Of a stretch of 64,000 nt of DNA, positions 51,263 through 58,235 are shown one piece after another. The translations under genes were made by a program, and so were the position numbers. The notes below the pieces were generated by a model, which worked only from the letters and a program-made list of their open reading frames with translations, made no database searches and was not told the DNA's origin. The stretch's first letter is position 1. Every line of letters starts with the position of its first letter. Source of the DNA: Paraburkholderia sp. CNPSo 3274 (GTDB lineage: Bacteria; Pseudomonadota; Gammaproteobacteria; Burkholderiales; Burkholderiaceae); NCBI RefSeq assembly GCF_024206475.1, contig NZ_JAMBPR010000033.1, forward strand, positions 1-64,000, given 5' to 3'.

Positions 51263-51675
51263 GATTTCGTTGAAACTAGCAATGAAGATGAAGACCTAGG
51301 CCAGAACATCAGAAAAAGCTCACGCTCATCTTCATCCAGCGAATGAATGACTTTCTCTCCCGACTCGTCCTCCATGAGATCGCTGGTTAGCTGCCTCCGG
51401 ATTTCGGCCGCCCTCTCGCAGGCCTCGTTGCGCCTGACAATTGCCGCGGTTGAAGAATTTTGCTTCGGCGTTCCCTTTTTAATGTTGCCGATAGCATATG
51501 GGCCGGCGTCAGCGATGCGCTGCATCTGAAGGTTGCATTCGCCGGTCCCGCGACGCTCGATGTCTGCACCCCACCATTCAAGCCATTGTTCGAAGGTCAG
51601 TTCCCAACCAATCCCGCGGCGGGCAGCTCCGTGACGCTGTGTATTGAAGGCGACCCGATATTTTGCGAGGCTCAT
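51259..51675 (-). CDS. Phage protein next to late promoter
   Basis: Protein of 138 residues beginning MSLAKYRVAFNTQRHGAARR, with a Trp-rich LTFEQWLEWWGADIERRG segment and DAGPYAIGNIKKGTPKQN, a pattern shared by small HNH-like DNA-binding phage proteins; clear nuclease histidines are not seen. The ATG overlaps the gene upstream by 4 nt. It could be part of late control or a DNA-binding accessory. The call is by context. Confidence 0.6.
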   Translation of the reverse strand: MSLAKYRVAFNTQRHGAARRGIGWELTFEQWLEWWGADIERRGTGECNLQMQRIADAGPYAIGNIKKGTPKQNSSTAAIVRRNEACERAAEIRRQLTSDLMEDESGEKVIHSLDEDERELFLMFWPRSSSSLLVSTKS

Positions 51676-52070
51676 ACTAATTCCTTGCAGGCGGACTTTT
51701 CGAGCAGCCCAGCCGCAACCATCATCGGGCAGAGAATCGCCTTGGCCCGGTCGTATTCCTCCTGCAGGCTGAATCCGTCGCCCAATCTCACGCTGCTCCA
51801 GACCTGTGCCCCACTCTCGAAATTGCGCATCATCGCATTGACGGCCACCCGGGCGCGCAGGTCCAGCTTCTGGATCAGCGGTTCGAGCACGCGCCCGGTA
51901 GCCTTCTTCAATGCCCACTCCACCTCCGCGTCGAGATCGTCGAATTCCATCCATTGCCGGCTGCTGCGGAATTGCGCCGTGGTGCTGTCGAATGCCTGGT
52001 AGTCGGTGCCCGGGTTGTATCCTTGGCTCCACGTGTACCAGTCAAGCAGCAGTTCGTCGATGCGGTCCAT
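51672..52070 (-). CDS. Candidate late regulator (Q-like antiterminator)
   Basis: Protein of 132 residues: MDRIDELLLDWYTWSQGYNP, LDLRARVAVNAMMRNFESGA, then QVWSSVRLG. It resembles a helical phage family whose genes stand just before late promoters. With the promoter-terminator leader 410 bp downstream, a Q-type role is plausible. No zinc motif is seen, so it is not a lambda-Q homologue by sequence. Confidence 0.45.
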   Translation of the reverse strand: MDRIDELLLDWYTWSQGYNPGTDYQAFDSTTAQFRSSRQWMEFDDLDAEVEWALKKATGRVLEPLIQKLDLRARVAVNAMMRNFESGAQVWSSVRLGDGFSLQEEYDRAKAILCPMMVAAGLLEKSACKELV

Positions 52071-52091
52071 GGTTTCCCCGTTCGGTTTGCT

Positions 52092-52766
52092 TTAGAGCAG
52101 CTTCTCGATCTCGTCCATCGCCCCATGAATCACCGCCACGCTGCCCTGTTCGAAGCCCATAGCGCTCAGATGCGAGCGGATGGTCTGCAGGTGCTCACGG
52201 ATGGCGGAAGCGTTGGGAACCAGCGTGGCGGCGACGGGCGACGCACTCGGTGCAGACGATTCCGAGGCGCTTGCGGAGGAGCTTTCCGCAGCCGACGCAG
52301 CGGCGTTTGGGAGGTCACCTTCGACGATGATCGGCGGCGCTTCACCACCCGCATCGATAGCAGCGATATCGCCAGCGGTGGGTGCAGCGTTTGGGGCTTC
52401 AGCCTGCGGGGCGCCAGCCGTAGATGTGGTCAAGCCTGACTCGGGTGTTGTCGTATTGCCCTCCGACAGGGAGGCAGATGCAGAGGCCGATTGGTCCGCA
52501 GCATTCGTTGCAGCAGGCGAGCTCGATTGGCCCGAGACCTCCGTCGCGGCGATCGGTGTATCTGCGCCAGTGGCTGCCGCGGCCACAGACGCATTGGCGT
52601 TTCCCTCGTTGGCCGCCTCCGGATGGATGAAGTGGTCCAGCTTCGCTTCGAGGTCGTGAATCGTGGCCTCGGCCTTCTGCAAGAGGCTCGGCTCGCTGCT
52701 GCTCGGCGCAGCGTCTGCCGCGAGGTTTGCCGCTGCTGCGGCGATGGGGTCTTGCTCGTTGCTCAT
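52092..52766 (-). CDS. Ala/Ser-rich phage protein
   Basis: Protein of 224 residues. Residues 1-50 (QDPIAAAAANLAADA, LLQKAEATIHDLEAKLDHFI) and the last 45 (IREHLQTIRSHLSAMGFEQG and after) look folded; the middle of about 120 residues is Ala/Ser/Thr/Pro low complexity. A linker joining two small helical domains is the best reading. Unknown function. Confidence 0.55.
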   Translation of the reverse strand: MSNEQDPIAAAAANLAADAAPSSSEPSLLQKAEATIHDLEAKLDHFIHPEAANEGNANASVAAAATGADTPIAATEVSGQSSSPAATNAADQSASASASLSEGNTTTPESGLTTSTAGAPQAEAPNAAPTAGDIAAIDAGGEAPPIIVEGDLPNAAASAAESSSASASESSAPSASPVAATLVPNASAIREHLQTIRSHLSAMGFEQGSVAVIHGAMDEIEKLL

Positions 52767-52796
52767 GGTTTTCTCCGTGGATATGAGCCGGTGGGA

Positions 52797-53150
52797 TTAA
52801 AGGGCGAGGCGCATGCGCGCATCAGCGAGTGCAATGCAAATTCGATTCACGCGATGTCGCGCTGCACGGACTGCCTCAAGCGCAGGCGGCAACAAGTCGG
52901 CGTTCTCCCGCGTCCCGTCGCCGCATGGCGAACATGAATGACTGACGCTCGATACGGCGGTCTGAAATGCTTCGGACTCGGCTTCGAGCGAACCGAGCGC
53001 GGCATGAAGCTCGCAAAGCTCGACTTCGAGGCTGGGCGATGGTGCCGGCGGTACCTGCATCGATTGCTGCGACGCTGCGATCTGCTTTGCGATCTCTTGA
53101 TCGCCAATCATCATGGGGCGAACACTTTGGTTGAGGTTGTGCATATCCAC
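52797..53150 (-). CDS. Hypothetical phage protein
   Basis: Protein of 117 residues. N-terminal MHNLNQSVRPMMIGDQEIAK, Gln-rich, then a helical pair with a Cys-rich SHSCSPCGDGT loop. Part of the leftward middle operon. Not recognised. ATG at 53150 or 53144 are both possible. Confidence 0.55.
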   Translation of the reverse strand: MDMHNLNQSVRPMMIGDQEIAKQIAASQQSMQVPPAPSPSLEVELCELHAALGSLEAESEAFQTAVSSVSHSCSPCGDGTRENADLLPPALEAVRAARHRVNRICIALADARMRLAL

Positions 53151-53228
53151 TTTCTCCGATTGATTTGCGTGCCTGCCCGGGGTCTTACGCGCTACGTCCG
53201 CTGCCCCAAAGCACCTGCCCTCGCTGCG

Positions 53229-53753
53229 TTATTCGAATGCCGCTATGCGGTCGCCGAGGATAGTGGAATAGGACTCCATGGCGACCGCTTGCGCACGGAG
53301 ACGCCCGCGCTCCAGTTCGGCGAGTCCGTTGAAGATCTCCGTCCCGAAGAAGGCGGTCAGCGCCGAGAGCCGTTCGTCGAGGTGAGTCTTTTCGACGATC
53401 ACACGCTGTTGATGCGGGGCACGTTGCGGCGCCGGCGACGTATAGGCCGCGAGATTCGTATCCATGGCCTTCGCTTCTGCCGCCTCCGTCTTCGCCGCCT
53501 GCCCCTTCTGAAACGGCATCCACTCGGCGTAAGGCATCTCGCCATCCGGCGCCTTGTCGTCGTCCTGCAGCAGCGGCACGTTGACGAAGGCGTGATGCTT
53601 GCCGAGCGCATCGAAGACGCTGAGGTTGACGCTACGCGGCCCGTGCACGTAGCACACGATCGCCGCGAGCGGCTGCTTGAGATCCGTCTGCACGTTGCGC
53701 AGATTCTTTCCGGGCCTGAACCAGACGACGCGGCCAATGCTGGGTTCGATCAC
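53229..53753 (-). CDS. Hypothetical phage protein, two-part
   Basis: Protein of 174 residues. Residues 1-80 form a beta domain (IGRVVWFRPGKN, AAIVCYVHGPRSVNLSVFD, EWMPFQKGQ). Residues 105-174 (APHQQRVIVEKTHLDERLSA, then LTAFFGTEIFNGL and RLRAQAVAMESYSTILGDRI) match a stand-alone 65-residue phage protein type that usually occurs separately. So this may be a fusion. Role unknown. Confidence 0.6.
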   Translation of the reverse strand: MIEPSIGRVVWFRPGKNLRNVQTDLKQPLAAIVCYVHGPRSVNLSVFDALGKHHAFVNVPLLQDDDKAPDGEMPYAEWMPFQKGQAAKTEAAEAKAMDTNLAAYTSPAPQRAPHQQRVIVEKTHLDERLSALTAFFGTEIFNGLAELERGRLRAQAVAMESYSTILGDRIAAFE

Positions 53754-54001
53754 GATTGCTCCTGGTTGTTTTCGCGCCAGGCAATGAAGGGCCTGCGCAC
53801 GAGGGTTTCGAGACGGTGGGCCGCCTCGGAATTGGTTGCGAGTTCACGGCGCGATTGCACGCCACAGGCATCGCGAATGAACTGGGCGGCCGCGTCTGCG
53901 TCAATGGCGCGCGGGGGCACCGAGTACTGCGAGACCCATGCGTGAAAGTCGGCGCGGCGCGCGAGTGCGCCGGCGAGCTGGAGGGGCGTGAGGTGGCTCA
54001 T
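53750..54001 (-). CDS. Small phage protein
   Basis: Protein of 83 residues (MSHLTPLQLAGALARRADFH). Helical; the block AAAQFIRDACGVQSRRELAT is near its middle. Start 54001 overlaps the upstream stop (ATGA); a GAAATG context gives another ATG at 54007. The gene downstream starts in its stop. Common in phages near replication genes; function not known. Confidence 0.6.
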   Translation of the reverse strand: MSHLTPLQLAGALARRADFHAWVSQYSVPPRAIDADAAAQFIRDACGVQSRRELATNSEAAHRLETLVRRPFIAWRENNQEQS

Positions 54002-54147
54002 TTCCACCAGTCTCCCTTGATGACCTTCATGGGCTTGACTATGAATCGCTCAGCCGCCTTAGCACGCGCATCGCGCTTCCAGTCATGCGGAAAGTCGATG
54101 AACGCCGCTGACGGCGGATGCTCGCCGAGGATCGCGCAGCGGCACAC
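53998..54147 (-). CDS. Micro-gene between RusA and next gene
   Basis: Frame of 49 codons with a GTG start at 54147: residues CRCAILGEHPPSAAFIDF and ending VIKGDWWK. Its stop shares bases with the next ATG (ATGA). Codon use and the C-x-C opening look genuine. A frame that begins MSDFFGMG at 54169 (GTG, coupled to the RusA stop) leads into this frame only with a +1 shift, so the true N-terminus is unsure. Confidence 0.5.
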   Translation of the reverse strand: MCRCAILGEHPPSAAFIDFPHDWKRDARAKAAERFIVKPMKVIKGDWWK

Positions 54148-54165
54148 CCATCCCGAAGAAGTCGC

Positions 54166-54627
54166 TCACGCCGCCACCTCATCGAAAAGCGCGGGCTGCG
54201 CCGCCGACTTCACGGCAGCCACCTCGCGAATCGTCACCACCACCCGAGCTTCACCATCCGGCTCGCAACGCCGCGCGCTGTCCGACCATATCCACTTGTC
54301 GTCGACGATGGCGATGCCCTTGAGCGCGTCGTAGAGGACTTTCCGCGCATTGTCGATATCCAAACACTGCACGCCGTCATCCCAGTTCTCGCCGAGCTTG
54401 CGCTTGCGCGACTCCCAGTCCTGCGGACGCTTCGGGTACAGGTCGATGTGCACGGCCACGCGCCCTTCGATCGGGCTCGTGACGCCAACACCGCGAAGGA
54501 TGAAGCCGACGTCGCGCTTGTACGCCTTCGCCTCGCTGCTCGGCGCGGTCATCGTGCGGCCGTTCAGCGGGAAGGATTTCCAATAGCGGTTGGCACTTAT
54601 CGGATACGGTAGCGTGACGGTCAGCAC
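54166..54627 (-). CDS. rusA: RusA-family Holliday junction resolvase
   Basis: Endonuclease of 153 residues that resolves recombination junctions. Landmarks: PYPISANRYWK, RVAVHIDLYPKRPQDW, and CLDIDNARKVLYDALKGIAI followed by VDD, which hold the metal-binding aspartates. A GTG start has GGAGG upstream. It overlaps the small gene upstream by 7 nt. Confidence 0.9.
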   Translation of the reverse strand: MLTVTLPYPISANRYWKSFPLNGRTMTAPSSEAKAYKRDVGFILRGVGVTSPIEGRVAVHIDLYPKRPQDWESRKRKLGENWDDGVQCLDIDNARKVLYDALKGIAIVDDKWIWSDSARRCEPDGEARVVVTIREVAAVKSAAQPALFDEVAA

Positions 54628-54809
54628 GACTTTCCTCCCGTCATCGGCCGCTTCTTCGCATCGCGCTCGATCTGCGTGCGAAGGCGCGCGTCGCGCGGCG
54701 ATTCCTTCGGCGCTGCAGGCTTCGCGTCGTGCTGCTCGCGGATGGCCTTGGCCTGGTCTCGCAGCGGGTTCTCGGTGCGCTGATCCGCGCGCGTGGTGGT
54801 GGCGTTCAT
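54621..54809 (-). CDS. Small basic phage protein
   Basis: Protein of 62 residues, very charged (DQRTENPLRDQAKAIREQHD, then RDARLRTQIERDAKKRP). No fold can be named. It overlaps the RusA gene and could be coupled to it. Confidence 0.5.
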   Translation of the reverse strand: MNATTTRADQRTENPLRDQAKAIREQHDAKPAAPKESPRDARLRTQIERDAKKRPMTGGKSC

Positions 54810-54844
54810 GATGTGGATCCTGTTTTGGGCGGGAAGAATTTGGG

Positions 54845-55342
54845 TCACTGCGCGATCTCGGTGTAATGCGTCATGGCGTGCGTCGGGCCAATGACTGGCG
54901 CAGTCGGCGGCGTTATGCCCGGCAATTCCATCGGCCGCCCAACCTCCCCGCACCGCGTTTCCATCTCCAACTCAATGCGCGCAAGCCACATCTTCACAAC
55001 CGGCTTCATTCCCGGAGGACAAGGCGGCGATGGGGGCGTGTCTTTCCCGTCGGCGTTGAAAAGCATGTCGAGCCGATTGGCTTCGCGCAGGCGCTTCTGG
55101 ATGCGCTTGAATGCGTCCGCCCATGAATCGCGGCCGTAGTGCATGCGGATATCGACAGCCGATTGGCCAAGCGGGCGAAGCTCGTGGAGCAGCAAATGCG
55201 TGATTTCGCTGAAGTCGCCGGAGTCCGCGCGGTAATGGCAGAAGCAAGCCCATTCGCTTCCACGACCGAGCGAGCCGAAGATCGGACAACCGGACACGAA
55301 GCATTTTCCCCACGTATCGCCCGGATTCATTTCTACGCTCAT
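54845..55342 (-). CDS. Hypothetical phage protein with Cys cluster
   Basis: Protein of 165 residues. Cysteines at GKCFVSGCPIFG and WACFCHYRADSG form a four-Cys (plus His) cluster in the first 36 residues, likely a zinc site. A helical region (ITHLLLHELRPLGQSAVDIR) follows. ATGA overlap with the replication gene upstream suggests a replication accessory, for instance a loader; that is a guess. Confidence 0.6.
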   Translation of the reverse strand: MSVEMNPGDTWGKCFVSGCPIFGSLGRGSEWACFCHYRADSGDFSEITHLLLHELRPLGQSAVDIRMHYGRDSWADAFKRIQKRLREANRLDMLFNADGKDTPPSPPCPPGMKPVVKMWLARIELEMETRCGEVGRPMELPGITPPTAPVIGPTHAMTHYTEIAQ

Positions 55343-56307
55343 GCTGCTGCTCCCTGCCGCTCAAGGCGGCGAATCTCTTCGAAAACGGCGTCCTTGAGCT
55401 GGTCGTAGCCCCACCCTGCCCGGGCTTTCACGCCCAATTCGTCGGCCTTGCGCTTGATTCCCGCATCGGTGCGATGCCAGTCGTCACGCTTTGGCTTGAG
55501 CTGTACCGGCTGCGGGTTGAGCAGATCAGGGACGACCGTTGCGAGGTAGTTCGGACCGAGATGCTTGCCGTTGAGGCTGGCTCTGGCCTTGGAGATCGCA
55601 GCATCGAGAATCTCGTTCGTCACCCGTGCGTCATCGCCCCATCCAGCGATGTACGGGTTCACGCTGTTGGCACCGACCACCCCGCGCTGTCGCAGGTACA
55701 CGGCAATTTCGATTGCTCTCGAAACGGAAGTAGAGCCGTCCGGATTTTCTTCGCCCGCATTGGTATGAACTACCGACGACTCCACTGAAGGGGATCCGGA
55801 ATCCGGAATCAGAGAATCAGAGAATCCGGAATCCGGAATCAGCCCGGCTTGACCCCCTTGGCAAGTCTCATCTTCAACTTCCATTCCTGGGCTTGTCTCA
55901 GGCTCGCCTTGGGCTTCTATGTAATCCAAACCATCAGTAGCCCCAGGCTTTGATGAGTTGCCAAGGGGTGTAAGCCCAGGGCTTTTAGGTGGTGGAATGT
56001 CGCTTTCGGCTTCCCGATGGTGCGGATTCTGATGCTTGGAGAATGTCATGATCTGGATAAACTTGCGGCCTTCGACCTCATATATCTCGATGAAACCCCA
56101 CCGCTGAAGCTCATCCAGCAAGGGTTCAGCGGCTTGCTGGTCGAAACGAAGCAACTCGCCCTTGATCTTTTTCGGACGATATTCGAGACGGCCTTCGCGG
56201 TCCGCCATCATCCAGAGGCCGGGGAAAATGTAGCGAGCCCAGACCGAGCATTCAGCAAGGTCTTCGTTCGTGTAGAAGCCGGGTTTGATATTGCGTGCGC
56301 GTGCCAT
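55339..56307 (-). CDS. Replication initiation protein (O-like)
   Basis: Protein of 322 residues. The N-terminal domain opens with NIKPGFYTNEDLAECSVWAR, YIFPGLWMMADREGRLEYRP and KKIKGELLRFD, typical of phage O/DnaT-like replication proteins. The middle is a Pro/Ser/Asp linker with a doubled IPDSG motif (about residues 155-171). The C-terminal half (KARASLNGKHLGPNYLATVV, then a basic helix) would bind helicase or DNA. It is coupled to the gene after it by 4 nt and begins one base after the HTH gene (TGACATG). Confidence 0.78.
   Translation of the reverse strand: MARARNIKPGFYTNEDLAECSVWARYIFPGLWMMADREGRLEYRPKKIKGELLRFDQQAAEPLLDELQRWGFIEIYEVEGRKFIQIMTFSKHQNPHHREAESDIPPPKSPGLTPLGNSSKPGATDGLDYIEAQGEPETSPGMEVEDETCQGGQAGLIPDSGFSDSLIPDSGSPSVESSVVHTNAGEENPDGSTSVSRAIEIAVYLRQRGVVGANSVNPYIAGWGDDARVTNEILDAAISKARASLNGKHLGPNYLATVVPDLLNPQPVQLKPKRDDWHRTDAGIKRKADELGVKARAGWGYDQLKDAVFEEIRRLERQGAAA
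55794..55842. repeat. Direct repeats inside replication gene (possible phage origin)
   Basis: Two exact 19-bp copies of ATCCGGAATCCGGAATCAG (55794-55812 and 55824-55842) lie 30 bp apart, with a shortened copy between them. Each holds tandem TCCGGAA units. They fall in the linker of the O-like gene, as iterons do in lambda O. Confidence 0.65.
55854..55968. repeat. Inverted repeat beside the direct repeats
   Basis: CCCCTTGGCAA (55854-55864) and TTGCCAAGGGG (55958-55968) are exact inverse copies, 93 bp apart, with several GGGCTT-type elements between. They may add structure to the origin region. Confidence 0.5.
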
Positions 56308-56308
56308 G

Positions 56309-56497
56309 TCAGATCGCTTTCCTCGCGCGCTGGCGAGACGGCCACATCAATCCGCAGCGTCGCGCCTTGCGACGCACACCCAGGAGCGAATGGCGGGTGA
56401 AGAGTTTGCTCAGATCGGCGTCGCTGTGCCCACGGGGCACCTCGCGCACGAGCGTCGCAACTTCGGTTGTAGTCCAGCGGCTCAATGCAATCTCCAC
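56309..56497 (-). CDS. Small HTH-type phage protein
   Basis: Protein of 62 residues from a GTG at 56497: EIALSRWTTTEVATLVREVP, then SDADLSKLFTRHSLLGVRRK, a helix-turn-helix-like arrangement with a basic C-terminus. Its stop is one base from the replication gene start. The start is uncertain (TTG three codons later is possible); gene spacing supports it being real. Confidence 0.5.
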   Translation of the reverse strand: MEIALSRWTTTEVATLVREVPRGHSDADLSKLFTRHSLLGVRRKARRCGLMWPSRQRARKAI

Positions 56498-56562
56498 GCG
56501 CCGTAGAAGGCGCACGGAATCAGCAGAACCATGCCGACGATCAGAATGTCCGCAGCGCTCAT
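56482..56562 (-). CDS. Membrane micro-protein, 26 residues
   Basis: MSAADILIVGMVLLIPCAF and then YGAWRLH: one hydrophobic helix. GGAGGG stands four bases before the ATG, and the ATG lies in the stop of the 23-residue gene upstream (ATGA). It overlaps the start of the HTH-like gene by 16 bp. Too short for automatic calling. Confidence 0.5.
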   Translation of the reverse strand: MSAADILIVGMVLLIPCAFYGAWRLH

Positions 56563-56630
56563 AGAACCCTCCAGCCGCCGAACCACAGTTGCAGGAGCAC
56601 ATAAAAATATGTGTCGATGAACAGTTCCAT
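56559..56630 (-). CDS. Membrane micro-protein, 23 residues
   Basis: MELFIDTYFYVLLQLWFGGW and RVL: one short hydrophobic helix. GGGGAG precedes the ATG, and its stop overlaps the next micro-gene. It comes immediately after the 65-residue RHH-like gene. Confidence 0.5.
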   Translation of the reverse strand: MELFIDTYFYVLLQLWFGGWRVL

Positions 56631-56632
56631 CG

Positions 56633-56830
56633 TTACTCCCCTTCATGCATCCCAGATTGGCCCTGCATGGGCAGCATCCTGGCCGCGTAATTCAGTCCGA
56701 AAGAGAGCACGCGTACGCAATACGCAATGAAATCCGGTGCCGCCACCTCTAGATCTCTAGCGCGCTGCTCGATACTCTCCGCTTCCCCGTCTGTGAGGTC
56801 GACCACGTACCGCTTTTTCGTATCGGTCAT
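56633..56830 (-). CDS. Small RHH-like protein
   Basis: Protein of 65 residues: KKRYVVDLTDGEAESIEQRA is a strand-then-helix as in ribbon-helix-helix DNA binders, then DFIAYCVRVLSFGLNYAARM as second helix. The ATG overlaps the stop of the gene upstream. Possible DNA-binding regulator. Confidence 0.5.
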   Translation of the reverse strand: MTDTKKRYVVDLTDGEAESIEQRARDLEVAAPDFIAYCVRVLSFGLNYAARMLPMQGQSGMHEGE

Positions 56831-57045
56831 GCGTGTGCTCGTGGCCCTGTATTTCCCTGATTGCCGCTTACTGCCGATCGCGACGCCGGCACTATTCCGC
56901 ACAGCAGCATCTCAAGCAGTCGGGCGATGGCTTGCGAGTCGCTCTCGATGAAGTTGAGTTGCTTGAATTCCTGCAGGCGTTCGTAGACCTCGTCTCGGAC
57001 GCGGGTCTTGATCTCGTTTCGGTATTCGGCACGTGGGCGGCCCAT
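56827..57045 (-). CDS. Small regulator, RHH/Arc-like
   Basis: Protein of 72 residues: MGRPRAEYRNEIKTRVRDEV, with strand NEIKTRVRDEVYERLQEFKQ and helix region DSQAIARLLEMLL suggestive of a ribbon-helix-helix fold. GGAG is seven bases upstream. Placed after the Cro-like gene, as with other early phage regulators. Confidence 0.55.
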   Translation of the reverse strand: MGRPRAEYRNEIKTRVRDEVYERLQEFKQLNFIESDSQAIARLLEMLLCGIVPASRSAVSGNQGNTGPRAHA

Positions 57046-57095
57046 ATGCGGACTCCAGGGGATCGGTGGTTTTTTTAGACTGCGTTCGGTTCGGT

Positions 57096-57320
57096 TTAAG
57101 CCGCTTCAGCGCTCTCGCGGGGCTTGAACATTTCAGCCAGCTCACGCGGCGTGACCAGCCCTTCGGTAAGGACTTCGATCTGGATGGCTTGCTCGAGCAT
57201 CACGCGCGTCACGCCGCGGTTCCACTGGCTGACCAGCGTTTGCGATACAGGCGGGTTCAGAAGAGCGCCGAAGACCCCTTGGGACATCTTCTTTGCAGTC
57301 AGGTATTCGTCGAGTCGCAT
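57096..57320 (-). CDS. Cro-like repressor (YdaS-type)
   Basis: Protein of 74 residues. The helix-turn-helix reads LTAKKMSQGVFGALLNPPVS, then QTLVSQWNRGVTRVM, typical for Cro/YdaS. The start at 57320 has GAGG upstream. Divergent from the CI-like gene; the 98-bp gap holds operators. It would shut off repressor synthesis and steer the lytic choice. Confidence 0.8.
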   Translation of the reverse strand: MRLDEYLTAKKMSQGVFGALLNPPVSQTLVSQWNRGVTRVMLEQAIQIEVLTEGLVTPRELAEMFKPRESAEAA

Positions 57321-57334
57321 GGGAGGCCTCATTT

Positions 57335-57407
57335 AGCAGCACTGCTCTTATTGTACGCAAGCAGCAGAGCTTTTCAAGCACTTCCCATACATAAAAGTCC
57401 TGCTCCT
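57335..57407. promoter_or_regulatory. Three repressor operators between cro-like and cI-like genes
   Basis: Site 1 AGCAGCACTGCTCTT (57335-57349), site 2 AGCAGCAGAGCTTTT (57360-57374), site 3 AAAAGTCCTGCTCCT (57393-57407, weaker). Sites 1 and 2 sit at and within the leftward promoter. The same sequence recurs at the rightward promoter near 58.25 kb. Confidence 0.7.
57350..57377 (-). promoter_or_regulatory. Leftward early promoter (cro side)
   Basis: On the minus strand: TTGAAA (57372-57377), 16 bp, TACAAT (57350-57355). Operator 2 fills the spacer and operator 1 starts at the -10 end, so a bound repressor would block polymerase. Confidence 0.68.
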
Positions 57408-57418
57408 AGAATCCAGAC

Positions 57419-58033
57419 ATGAAAAAGACAATCCAACGGCACGAGCTAACGGCCGAAGAACAGCAGGAAGTCGCGCGCTTGCGGGCGGCGTGGGAGTCAT
57501 TCAAAGCGAATAATCCTGGTGCCACCCAGGAGTGGCTGGGAGCCGAAGCAAAGATCGGCGGCCAGAGCGCTGTGGGCCAATACCTGCGCGGCGTGCTGGC
57601 GCTGAATTTCGCCACGCTGATGAAGTTATGCGCCGTGCTTAAGGTGTCCCCCAGCTCGATCAGCCCCCGGCTCGTGGAGGAGAATCTGGGCGACCACGCA
57701 CTAGATGACGACCTGTTCGTGCGCACGACACGCGCTTCTGGACGCTTGGAAAAGCGGACCTCCAAATCAGCGATCAGCGGCCAAGATCGGCCTCTTTCTT
57801 CAGAAGCGGCTGAATTGATTCGGTGTGTCGCGCGCCTGGATAGAGATTCAGATTCCGTAAGGAAAAACTTTAAACTTGTAACAGCGCTGCTTCTGCTTGC
57901 AGTCCGGCCTAACGAATCCCAAGATATGCGAACGGCAGAGGAACTGATTGGCGATGCGGAGCGTGCGGCCACCGAGATCCTCACCGGCATACGACATGAG
58001 GGCCTCGATGAATACCACCGAAAAAATCGTTGA
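57419..58033 (+). CDS. CI-like repressor without peptidase domain
   Basis: Protein of 204 residues. The helix-turn-helix covers about residues 36-78 (QEWLGAEAKIGGQSAVGQYL, then NFATLMKLCAVLKVSPSSI). The C-terminal 110 residues do not show the Ser-Lys S24/LexA self-cleavage motifs (A-G/C-S and later Lys) of lambda CI; they are helical (ELIRCVARLDRD, TALLLLAVRP). So induction may not depend on RecA cleavage. ATG is 11 bp after site 3. Confidence 0.82.
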   Translation: MKKTIQRHELTAEEQQEVARLRAAWESFKANNPGATQEWLGAEAKIGGQSAVGQYLRGVLALNFATLMKLCAVLKVSPSSISPRLVEENLGDHALDDDLFVRTTRASGRLEKRTSKSAISGQDRPLSSEAAELIRCVARLDRDSDSVRKNFKLVTALLLLAVRPNESQDMRTAEELIGDAERAATEILTGIRHEGLDEYHRKNR

Positions 58034-58181
58034 GCTGGACAAGTACCGCGCCCGGGGACACATACGGCGCCTGCGCGCAAACGCGATCCCTACGACGGCC
58101 CCGGAGCCGCCAGAGCGCACCGTGAAAGAGATGGCGCATCACCTTTTGAAAGCTTTGGAGTGTGCGAAACGCCTTCTTTGA
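58008..58181 (+). CDS. Small phage protein after repressor
   Basis: Protein of 57 residues (MNTTEKIVELDKYRARGHIR) overlapping the end of the repressor gene by 26 bp, with GAGGGC upstream. Acidic-basic helix. It would be made with the repressor in the lysogen. An alternative ATG lies 12 bp earlier. Confidence 0.55.
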   Translation: MNTTEKIVELDKYRARGHIRRLRANAIPTTAPEPPERTVKEMAHHLLKALECAKRLL

Positions 58182-58201
58182 TCTCAGGACTTTCCCGACC
58201 A

Positions 58202-58225
58202 CCCCGCTTTCGCGGGGATTTTTTT
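58202..58225 (+). terminator. Terminator of repressor operon
   Basis: CCCCGC-TTTC-GCGGGG followed by ATTTTTTT. It ends the lysogenic transcript 20 bp after the small gene. Confidence 0.9.
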
Positions 58226-58235
58226 CACCATCTTT

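Noticed and set aside
53229..53753. Anti-CBASS Acb2-type protein
   Set aside because: Size and sequence do not match; the C-terminal helices only resemble a general small phage type.
55794..55842. Short regularly spaced repeats as a CRISPR array
   Set aside because: Only two full copies with an 11-bp gap, inside a coding gene; no cas genes nearby.
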